From: an uncultured Clostridia bacterium
GTDB taxonomy: Bacteria > Bacillota > Clostridia > Lachnospirales > CAG-274
Direction of reading: 5' to 3'
Assembly (NCBI GenBank): GCA_946630405.1
Contig: CAMOYW010000104.1
Span: 1-5,263, forward strand
DNA: 5,263 nucleotides
In this document: positions 1 to 5,263 of the stretch, piece after piece
Layout of the letters: every line of letters starts with the position of its first letter
Position numbering within the stretch: the stretch's first letter is position 1
Notes under the pieces: model-generated
Told to the model about the DNA's origin: nothing
What the model saw: the letters and a program-made list of their open reading frames with translations, nothing else
Database searches by the model: none
Program-made: the position numbers and the translations under genes

Positions 1-1248
1 GACAAGCATATTTTCATCAAGCATTTTTTTCACGATATTATAAGCACGGGTCTTTTTTACTCCGAGAATTTTTTGTATATCTTCATCGGTGAGAGTGCCG
101 TATTTTCTCACGGATTCTAATATAACGGACTCCTGTTTGCTTATTTGAGGCATTTTATATGCCATGGGATCATGATTCATATTGGGAATCACAAGCTTAA
201 ATACATTAGGTGTTACTTCTATTTTGGGCTTTTGCACGCAGTTTTCGTACAGCGTATATATACGCCTTATACCCGTTCCGTAGGATTCTATAAGGTGAAG
301 TCTGTGAAAAACATCGGCAAGTTTTTTGTTGCGTGGCTGTGATATACCGTTTTTAATATCTTCTACCGAAAGCCCTAAAGGCAAACCGCCCAAGGATATG
401 AACTCCGTTTCTTTTTCGTTTATATTGATGATTATACTTCCGCTAAAACTGTAATCACGATGTACCAAAGCGTTTAAAAGTGCCTCTCTCAATACCTCCT
501 CCAAATAATCGGGATGTTCCACCCTTGTCAAGCCTCTGATCTCGGCAGGTGATCTGTTGCAAAGAAGAAGATATGTAAACGCTTCATCAAGCTGTCTGAA
601 AACAGAACCCCCGAATTCCTTACTGTCTTTAAATCGGGTATTTTCTTCATCCGCAAACACAGCGATCTTTAAAGTGTGTGTACATTGATCCGACATAAGC
701 AACGCAAGGTTTGTGTAAAGCATATCGGATTCATCTATCATTCCGAGCGCACGGTATTTCTCCTCGGAAAAATCCACTCCGTATTTTTTAAATGTCGCTT
801 TCGCCGTATCAAAGCTCAATTCCTGATTAAGAGAGCGCATATTTTCAAATACATCTCCGTCGGAGGCTTTTATCATCTGCCTTATCATTTCGGGCGATGC
901 GGGTACACTTGATGCCCCCTGCCGAACAAAGACCCCGTTCGGCTTCAGACCCTTTGATTTAAGATAATAGGGCTTGGAAGAGCCTTCACTCACTTCGATT
1001 TTGACAACTTCGCCTTCTTCAAGCGAATACTTTACGAACATTGTAATATCGGGAGATACAGCATCCCTGATGCCGTTTGTAATGCGTGTATATATATCAT
1101 CCACATCGGAAAGCCCGACTATCTCGCCGCTATCGTTTACCCCTACAAGGATCGTTCCGCCGCTCGTGTTTGCAAAAGCTACGGCTGTTTTATATATTTC
1201 ATCCGTAAATGCCGATTTGTATTCGATATTTTCCGTTTCGTAATTCAT
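1..1248 (-). CDS. AlbA_2 / GHKL-ATPase / winged-HTH predicted transcriptional regulator (COG2865-like), 3' end cut by the window
   Basis: The reading frame is open from an ATG at 1248 down to base 1 (416 codons) with no stop, so the C-terminus is missing. Three parts can be seen. Residues about 5-125 form an AlbA_2 (Schlafen-type) domain with E9-Y-K11, the FANTSGGTILVGV segment at 25-37, and GVFVRQGASSVPAS at 105-118. Residues about 248-355 match the ATPase-like region of COG2865 proteins, with REALLNALVHRDY (254-266), SLGGLPLGL (285-293) and IESYGTGIRRI (320-330). Residues 372-416 look like a winged helix-turn-helix, with a likely recognition helix around KKTRAYNIVKKML (398-410). Family knowledge suggests a DNA-binding regulator that responds to a nucleotide or other ligand; the ligand and targets are unknown. 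The glycine box reads SLGGLP rather than the NPGGLP that I recall as commoner, so ATP hydrolysis is uncertain. It mixes ATA, ATC and ATT for Ile and looks more AT-rich than mutS, which may mean a separate origin. The start is supported by GAGGTG six bases upstream and a promoter just before it. The domain assignment is fairly sure, the function is inferred. Confidence 0.9.
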   Translation of the reverse strand, partial: MNYETENIEYKSAFTDEIYKTAVAFANTSGGTILVGVNDSGEIVGLSDVDDIYTRITNGIRDAVSPDITMFVKYSLEEGEVVKIEVSEGSSKPYYLKSKGLKPNGVFVRQGASSVPASPEMIRQMIKASDGDVFENMRSLNQELSFDTAKATFKKYGVDFSEEKYRALGMIDESDMLYTNLALLMSDQCTHTLKIAVFADEENTRFKDSKEFGGSVFRQLDEAFTYLLLCNRSPAEIRGLTRVEHPDYLEEVLREALLNALVHRDYSFSGSIIININEKETEFISLGGLPLGLSVEDIKNGISQPRNKKLADVFHRLHLIESYGTGIRRIYTLYENCVQKPKIEVTPNVFKLVIPNMNHDPMAYKMPQISKQESVILESVRKYGTLTDEDIQKILGVKKTRAYNIVKKMLDENMLV

Positions 1249-1254
1249 ATCGTT

Positions 1255-1260
1255 CACCTC
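1255..1260 (-). promoter_or_regulatory. Ribosome binding site of the divergent regulator
   Basis: On the minus strand the sequence reads GAGGTG followed by six bases and then the ATG at 1248. This is a strong Shine-Dalgarno match at good spacing and decides the start codon. The predicted transcript start is only about 14 bases before the ATG, so the leader is barely longer than the ribosome binding site. The site overlaps a GTGAA half-site (1253-1257) of the nearby operator repeats, which may be chance. Confidence 0.8.
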
Positions 1261-1268
1261 TTTTTCAC

Positions 1269-1297
1269 ATTATAAGTGAATTTTCACCCCTCGTCAA
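1269..1297 (-). promoter_or_regulatory. Sigma-A promoter of the divergent regulator, with an operator in its spacer
   Basis: On the minus strand TTGACG (1292-1297) and TATAAT (1269-1274) are separated by exactly 17 bases (1275-1291). That is a perfect -10 and a five-of-six -35 at optimal spacing. Transcription should start near 1262. The spacer is almost wholly occupied by the inverted repeat at 1276-1287, so a bound protein would exclude RNA polymerase. This is the classic layout for repression, most simply autorepression by the winged-HTH protein encoded downstream. The promoter elements are seen directly; the repressor identity is inferred. Confidence 0.85.
1276..1287 (-). promoter_or_regulatory. 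Promoter-spacer operator (copy 1 of the array)
   Basis: This copy of the inverted repeat lies one base from the -10 and four bases from the -35 of the regulator promoter. Occupancy would block open-complex formation directly. It is separated from the next full copy by 31 bp, compared with 20-21 bp elsewhere, and that wider gap holds the -35 element and an isolated half-site. Its position makes it the likeliest primary repression site; the upstream copies could serve cooperative binding. Confidence 0.75.
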
Positions 1298-1302
1298 GTG
1301 AA
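1298..1302 (+). promoter_or_regulatory. Isolated operator half-site beside the regulator's -35 box
   Basis: The bases GTGAA, preceded by AA, repeat the left arm of the operator directly next to the -35 box (1292-1297), and 9 bp before the second full copy. No right arm follows at the correct distance. It may be a decayed or weak site filling the wide gap between copies 1 and 2. Another isolated arm, TTCAC at 1264-1268, lies by the predicted start of the regulator transcript. Five-base matches are short, so this is tentative. Confidence 0.4.
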
Positions 1303-1402
1303 AAAAGTGAATTTTCACTTTTATTCGGTGAATTTTCATATCAAAAAGTGAATTTTCACTTTTGTGGGTGAATTTTCACTCTTTGCGATCTTTTACCCTT
1401 TC

Positions 1403-1431
1403 TTGACAAATCCCCTCCTTTATATTAAAAT
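1403..1431 (+). promoter_or_regulatory. Sigma-A promoter of the mutSL operon
   Basis: A consensus -35 TTGACA (1403-1408) and a -10 TAAAAT (1426-1431) are 17 bases apart. Transcription should start near 1438, giving a leader of about 54 bases before the mutS ATG. The last operator repeat (1368-1379) ends 23 bases upstream of the -35 and is centred near -64 relative to the predicted start. That position would not block polymerase directly but is compatible with contact to the alpha subunit. I see no hairpin or leader peptide in the leader. Confidence 0.8.
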
Positions 1432-1439
1432 TATTACCA

Positions 1440-1467
1440 TAGACTAACCGACATTTATTTTTATACT
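1440..1467 (+). promoter_or_regulatory. Possible second, weaker mutS promoter
   Basis: TAGACT (1440-1445) and TATACT (1462-1467) are 16 bases apart. The -10 is a good match and the -35 is a four-of-six match. If used, transcription would start near 1474, leaving a leader of about 18 bases that still includes the ribosome binding site. The upstream promoter at 1403-1431 is clearly better, so this one may be a chance match in AT-rich DNA. Confidence 0.3.
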
Positions 1468-1481
1468 ATACGGAACAGGAC

Positions 1482-1485
1482 GGAG
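1482..1485 (+). promoter_or_regulatory. Ribosome binding site of mutS
   Basis: GGAG lies six bases before the ATG at 1492, with a further AGGA at 1477-1480. The match is moderate and the spacing good. It supports the start at 1492 rather than the internal methionines at codons 10 and 11. Confidence 0.7.
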
Positions 1486-1491
1486 CAGAAT

Positions 1492-4071
1492 ATGGCTAAA
1501 GCGGCGGGACTTACTCCCATGATGGAGCAGTATATGAGCATAAAGGAGCAGTACAAACATTGTCTGCTTTTCTACAGATTGGGGGATTTTTACGAGCTGT
1601 TTTTTGACGATGCGCTGGTAGCGTCAAAGGAGCTGGAGCTTACTCTTACGGGGAAGGACTGCGGACTTGAAGAGCGTGCGCCCATGTGCGGTGTACCGTT
1701 CCACAGTGCGGAAAGCTACATCTCACGCCTTGTGGAAAACGGCTACAAGGTGGCGGTCTGCGAGCAGACGGAAGACCCGAAGCAGGCAAAGGGCATAGTG
1801 AAGCGAGAGGTCATAAGGATAGTGACCCCCGGTACTTTGCTTGACACGGGAGTGCTTGACGAGAGCAGAAACAACTACATTACCTGTATTTGCAAAAATG
1901 CCGACGGCTACGGTGTGGCTACGTGTGATGTGACTACGGGCGATATGCTTGTGACCGACTGCACCGAAAAGCGCACGGTGATAGACGAGCTTGCACGCTT
2001 TACCCCTGCCGAGATAATAGTAAACGCCGCCTGCGACCTTTTGGAAGATATAGAGCGAATATTTGACAAAAAGCCTGCCTGCTACGACGAAACGGCATTT
2101 GACTACCGTGTGGCAGACGTATGTCTTTGCAACCACTTTTCCGTCATAAACCTTGAAGGCTACGGCATAGCCGACAAAAGAAGCTGTGTATCCGCTTCGG
2201 GTGCGCTTATGTCCTACTTAAGCGTAACGCAGATGAACGCCCTTGAGCATATTTCTTCACTTCGCTATTATAATTCGGGCAAGTATATGCTGCTTGATAT
2301 AAGTTCACGCAGAAATCTGGAGCTTACAAAAACAATGCGTGACGGAGCGAAAAAAGGCTCTCTTCTTTGGGTGATAGACAAGACAAAGACCGCCATGGGC
2401 GCAAGACAGCTTAGAAACTGGACGGAGCAGCCCCTAAAAGAACCCGCCGCCATAAACAAAAGGCTCGACTGTGTGGAAAGCTTTACTTCTTCCGCTATGG
2501 AAAGAGATGAACTGACGGAGCTTCTTTCAAAGGTGTATGACATTGAGCGTATAATGGCAAAGATAATATACGCCACCAATAACGCAAGGGATCTGACCGC
2601 CTTGAAGCAATCTCTCGGCATACTTCCATCACTGAAAGAACATCTTTTAAAAAACAAATGCGAGTATGTACGAAGGCTCGGCGAGGAGCTTGACCCCGTA
2701 GAAGATATATTTGCTCTTATAGACGAGGCGATAGATGAAGATGCGCCGTTCAGCGTGCGAGAGGGCGGCATGATAAAGGCGGGCTATAACAAAGAGGTAG
2801 ATGATCTGCGTAACGCAAAAAACAGCGGCACGCAGTGGCTGACCGAGCTTGAACGCACCGAAAGAGAGAGAACGGGCATAAAGAATCTGCGTGTAAAGTT
2901 CAACAAGGTCTTCGGCTACTTCATAGAGGTGACCAACTCCTACAAGGATATGGTACCCGAAACTTATGTGCGTAAACAGACTTTGACCAACTGCGAAAGA
3001 TACATCACGGACGAGCTGAAAAAGCTTGAAGACAGCATACTCGGAGCGGATGAAAAGCTCAACACTTTGGAATATGAGCTGTTCTCCGCCGTTCGCCGGA
3101 AAACCGCCGAACAGGTGGAGAGAATAAACGCCTCGGCAAAAAAGGTGGGCATAACCGATGCCCTCATATCACTTGCAGACGTTGCCGTGCGCAACAACTA
3201 TGTGCGCCCGGCGGTCAACGAAAGCGGCGTGATAGATATAAAAGACGGGCGGCATCCCGTAGTGGAAGCAGTATCAAAGCAGCAGTTCATTCCGAACGAC
3301 ATTTACCTTGACAGATCCGACAACAGGCTCAACATAATCACAGGACCCAATATGGCGGGTAAATCCACCTATATGAGGCAATGCGCCCTTATAGTGCTGC
3401 TTGCACAGATGGGAAGCTTCGTGCCTGCACGCTCGGCAAATATAGGCGTATGCGACAGGATATTTACACGAGTGGGAGCTTCCGATGACCTTGCCACGGG
3501 TCAATCCACATTCATGGTGGAAATGGTTGAAGTGGCAAGCATACTGAACAATGCGACTTCAAACTCACTTCTGATACTTGATGAAATAGGCAGAGGTACT
3601 TCTACCTACGACGGACTGAGCATAGCGTGGGCGGTACTTGAATACATAAACGAAAAGATAGGGGCAAGAACGCTTTTTGCCACGCATTATCACGAACTTA
3701 CCGACCTGGAGGGCAAGACTGCGGGCATAGTGAATAAAAGCGTGAGCGTGAAAGAAAAAGACGGCGATGTCATCTTCCTGCGCAAAATAGTAAACGGCGG
3801 AGCGGATAAAAGCTACGGCGTGCATGTGGCAGGGCTTGCGGGAGTGCCCGATGCGGTGCTTTCAAGAGCGAACGACATACTCTATACCCTTACCCTGCAA
3901 AAAGAAGGCATGCAAATGCCCGACCCCACGCAAATAGTACACAAAGAGGAAAAGACCGATCCCGTACTTGAAGAACTGCGCAAAAGTCTTTTGAACGAGG
4001 ACATAAACAACATGACACCCATACAGGCGATGCAAAAGCTGTATGAAATAAAGGAAATCCTGAGTAAATGA
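1492..4071 (+). CDS. mutS: DNA mismatch repair protein MutS
   Basis: This 859-residue protein is full length for MutS1 (E. coli MutS is 853). MutS dimers scan DNA in the cytoplasm, bind mismatches and small loops, and recruit MutL in an ATP-dependent way. The N-terminal mismatch domain carries the F-x-E wedge as F33-Y34-E35 in GDFYELF. The lever/core domain begins around LDISSRRNLEL (268-278) and the clamp contains NKVFGYFIEV (471-480). The ATPase domain has Walker A GPNMAGKST (618-626, K624), GASDDLATGQSTFMVEM (662-678), Walker B LLILDE ending at D697-E698, and FATHYHEL (729-736). A C-terminal helical element TPIQAMQKLYEIKEIL (842-857) is the usual dimer/tetramer region. All catalytic motifs are intact and no frameshift is seen. 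No clear QLSLF-like sliding-clamp motif is visible in the 800-840 linker. Isoleucine is mostly ATA. It is the first gene of an operon with mutL, driven from the promoter at 1403-1431. Identification is secure. Confidence 0.99.
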   Translation: MAKAAGLTPMMEQYMSIKEQYKHCLLFYRLGDFYELFFDDALVASKELELTLTGKDCGLEERAPMCGVPFHSAESYISRLVENGYKVAVCEQTEDPKQAKGIVKREVIRIVTPGTLLDTGVLDESRNNYITCICKNADGYGVATCDVTTGDMLVTDCTEKRTVIDELARFTPAEIIVNAACDLLEDIERIFDKKPACYDETAFDYRVADVCLCNHFSVINLEGYGIADKRSCVSASGALMSYLSVTQMNALEHISSLRYYNSGKYMLLDISSRRNLELTKTMRDGAKKGSLLWVIDKTKTAMGARQLRNWTEQPLKEPAAINKRLDCVESFTSSAMERDELTELLSKVYDIERIMAKIIYATNNARDLTALKQSLGILPSLKEHLLKNKCEYVRRLGEELDPVEDIFALIDEAIDEDAPFSVREGGMIKAGYNKEVDDLRNAKNSGTQWLTELERTERERTGIKNLRVKFNKVFGYFIEVTNSYKDMVPETYVRKQTLTNCERYITDELKKLEDSILGADEKLNTLEYELFSAVRRKTAEQVERINASAKKVGITDALISLADVAVRNNYVRPAVNESGVIDIKDGRHPVVEAVSKQQFIPNDIYLDRSDNRLNIITGPNMAGKSTYMRQCALIVLLAQMGSFVPARSANIGVCDRIFTRVGASDDLATGQSTFMVEMVEVASILNNATSNSLLILDEIGRGTSTYDGLSIAWAVLEYINEKIGARTLFATHYHELTDLEGKTAGIVNKSVSVKEKDGDVIFLRKIVNGGADKSYGVHVAGLAGVPDAVLSRANDILYTLTLQKEGMQMPDPTQIVHKEEKTDPVLEELRKSLLNEDINNMTPIQAMQKLYEIKEILSK
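4051..4071 (+). promoter_or_regulatory. mutS-mutL ATGA overlap with upstream ribosome binding site
   Basis: The mutL ATG (4068-4070) overlaps the mutS TGA stop (4069-4071) as ATGA. The nearest Shine-Dalgarno-like sequence, AAGGA at 4051-4055, is 12 bases before the ATG, longer than usual. Together these suggest that mutL is translated largely by ribosomes that terminate on mutS. Such coupling would keep MutS and MutL amounts in step. Confidence 0.7.
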
Positions 4072-5263
4072 TACATGTACTTGACAGCAACTTAATAGAC
4101 AAAATAGCCGCAGGTGAGGTGGTGGAACGCCCTGCCTCGGTGGTAAAGGAGCTTGTGGAAAACTCCGTGGATGCGGGTGCTACCGAAGTGACGATAGAGA
4201 TAGAAGGCGGAGGTATTGACCTTATAAGAGTGAGCGACAACGGAAAAGGCATCGCTAAAGAAGAACTGCGCACCGCCTTTTTGCGCCACGCCACAAGCAA
4301 GCTCAATAAAATAGAAGACCTTGAAGCCATACCGACTTTCGGCTTTAGAGGAGAGGCACTTTCAAGCATATCCTCTGTTGCCGAGGTGGAAGTGATAACC
4401 AAAACGGCATCCGACGAGATAGCGCACAGGCTCGTGCTTTCGGGCGGCGTTGTCACGGAAGAGGGAGAATGTGCCGCAAATCAAGGCACTTCAATGTGTA
4501 TAAAGAATCTCTTTTTTAACACGCCCGCAAGGCGTAAATTCCTTAAAAAGCCCGCTACGGAAGGTTCTCTTGTGTCGGAAGTAATGAACAAAATGGCGAT
4601 GGGACACCCCGAAGTGGCTTTCAAATACACCGCAAACGGCTCTCGTATGCTGCAAACGGGCGGAGACGGAAATTTGCGTGAAAACATATTTCAGATATAC
4701 GGCAGAGACACCGCCTCAAAGCTGATAGAGGTAAAGCACGAAAAGGACGGCTATGTCATATCGGGCATGATAGGCAAGCCTGAACTGAACAGAGGAAACA
4801 GAAGTTATGAAAACTTTTTCATAGCGGGAAGAGCCGTAAAAAGCAAGATAGTGTCTGCCGCAGCGGAAGATGCCTACAAAGGCAGACTTATGACGGGCAA
4901 ATTCCCCGTATTCATACTTGACCTGCGTGTGCCCGACGGCTGTGTGGATGTGAACGTACATCCCGCAAAGCTTGAAGTCAGATTTTCGGATGAAGGGAAG
5001 ATATATGAGCTTGTAAAAACGGCAATAGACAAAGCTTTGGGCGGAGAGGAACTTATACCGAAAGTCAGCTGGGATCAGAGCCCCAAAGAAAAGGCACCCG
5101 AGCAGCTGAAAATAGATAACGAATTTGAATATACGGCAAAGCCCATGGACACGCCCAAAATGAAGGTTGCCGAGCCCGCGGCGGTACACACGCCCGTTGC
5201 CGCCGACGACTTTACCTACGATACAAAGCCTGCAGAGCCTTTGATAGCCGTAAAATCACTTAA
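4068..5263 (+). CDS. mutL: DNA mismatch repair protein MutL, 3' end cut by the window
   Basis: The frame is open from 4068 to the right edge (398 codons plus two bases), so the C-terminal part is absent. MutL is a GHKL ATPase that couples MutS mismatch recognition to strand removal. The N-terminal motifs are all present: VKELVENSVDAGA (26-38) with the catalytic E28 and the Mg-binding N32, DNGKGI (57-62), ATSKL (75-79), GFRGEAL (92-98) and GTSMCIKNLFFNTPARRKF (140-158). The transducer domain ends with VNVHPAKLEVRF, where K301 corresponds to the ATP-contacting lysine of E. coli MutL. From about residue 325 the sequence becomes a hydrophilic, Pro/Lys/Glu-rich linker. The C-terminal dimerisation domain, and the endonuclease DQHA-type motif expected in Firmicutes lacking MutH, would lie beyond the window and cannot be judged. 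The start at 4068 gives the usual MutL N-terminus (ID-K-IAAGEVVERPASV). Same codon style as mutS, and translationally coupled to it. Confidence 0.98.
   Translation, partial: MIHVLDSNLIDKIAAGEVVERPASVVKELVENSVDAGATEVTIEIEGGGIDLIRVSDNGKGIAKEELRTAFLRHATSKLNKIEDLEAIPTFGFRGEALSSISSVAEVEVITKTASDEIAHRLVLSGGVVTEEGECAANQGTSMCIKNLFFNTPARRKFLKKPATEGSLVSEVMNKMAMGHPEVAFKYTANGSRMLQTGGDGNLRENIFQIYGRDTASKLIEVKHEKDGYVISGMIGKPELNRGNRSYENFFIAGRAVKSKIVSAAAEDAYKGRLMTGKFPVFILDLRVPDGCVDVNVHPAKLEVRFSDEGKIYELVKTAIDKALGGEELIPKVSWDQSPKEKAPEQLKIDNEFEYTAKPMDTPKMKVAEPAAVHTPVAADDFTYDTKPAEPLIAVKSL

Larger units (their letters stand above)
1276..1379. repeat. Array of five GTGAATTTTCAC inverted repeats (candidate operators)
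   Basis: Five copies occur at 1276-1287, 1307-1318, 1328-1339, 1348-1359 and 1368-1379. Four are identical and the third ends in T instead of C. Each is an inverted repeat of GTGAA and TTCAC around a central TT, as expected for a dimeric HTH protein. The second and fourth copies extend to the same 20-mer AAAAGTGAATTTTCACTTTT (1303-1322 and 1344-1363). Start-to-start distances are 31, 21, 20 and 20 bp, near three and two turns of DNA, so the sites should lie roughly on one face. The intervening bases are not repeated, which argues against simple recent tandem duplication of a 20-bp unit. The array lies between two divergent promoters. The natural candidate to bind it is the adjacent winged-HTH regulator; no direct evidence of binding can be had from sequence. 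Confidence 0.92.

Noticed and set aside
145..1243. Plus-strand open frames at 145-342, 676-912 and 974-1243
   Set aside because: They lie wholly within the minus-strand regulator gene, show no recognisable domains and have low-complexity antisense composition. They are shadows.
1303..1322. The AAAAGTGAATTTTCACTTTT palindrome as an intrinsic terminator
   Set aside because: The stem is AT-rich and weak, the same sequence recurs at 1344-1363, and both flanking genes point away from it, so there is no transcript to end here.
1276..1379. Repeat array as a CRISPR
   Set aside because: The repeat unit is 12-20 bp and palindromic, the gaps are only 8-19 bp, and no cas gene is nearby. The promoter overlap fits operators far better.
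1723..3825. Minus-strand open frames inside mutS (for example 1723-2136, 2268-2771, 3565-3825)
   Set aside because: They are antisense to an intact, motif-complete mutS and have Ser- or His/Tyr-rich compositions typical of shadow frames.
3890..4456. Minus-strand 188-residue open frame spanning the mutS-mutL junction
   Set aside because: Both underlying genes are intact with conserved motifs across the overlap; the antisense product is Ser-rich without domain signals.
4481..5189. Minus-strand open frames at 4481-4687 and 4716-5189
   Set aside because: They are antisense to mutL, which is open and conserved through its ATPase and transducer domains.
5200..5263. mutL ending at the TAA formed by the last bases of the window
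   Set aside because: The final TAA is out of frame: the mutL frame reads TCA CTT and then two leftover bases, so the gene is cut by the window edge rather than stopped.

Overview
The window shows a chromosomal mismatch-repair locus of a Firmicute, most likely a clostridial gut-type bacterium (Oscillospiraceae/Ruminococcaceae-like). The basis is the MutS and MutL sequences, the strong AUA preference for isoleucine in mutS, the moderate GC content, and near-consensus sigma-A promoters. The family-level placement is an inference.

Layout. Positions 1-1248 (minus strand) hold the first 416 codons of a divergently transcribed gene whose 3' end lies outside the window. It has an AlbA_2 (Schlafen-type) N-terminal domain, a GHKL-like ATPase region and a C-terminal winged helix-turn-helix, i.e. 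the COG2865 class of predicted transcriptional regulators. Positions 1249-1491 are the divergent intergenic region. It contains a near-perfect sigma-A promoter for the regulator, a strong sigma-A promoter for mutS, and between them five copies of the inverted repeat GTGAATTTTCAC plus extra half-sites. Positions 1492-4071 encode complete MutS (859 aa). Positions 4068-5263 encode the first 398 codons of MutL, whose start overlaps the mutS stop as ATGA; the gene runs off the right edge.

How the parts work together. MutS recognises mismatches and MutL is its ATP-dependent partner; the ATGA overlap implies co-transcription and translational coupling. The regulator is probably unrelated to repair by function, but it is very likely autoregulated. 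One repeat copy exactly fills the 17-bp spacer of its own promoter, and the remaining copies step away toward the mutS promoter at 20, 20, 21 and 31 bp, close to whole helical turns. The last copy is centred about 64 bp upstream of the predicted mutS start site, so the same protein could also affect mutSL expression. This divergent operator array is the most interesting signal in the window; everything else is an ordinary mutSL locus.

No RNA genes, CRISPR arrays, insertion sequences, or intrinsic terminators were seen. The only stretch without a gene is 243 bp long and is described by the regulatory entries.
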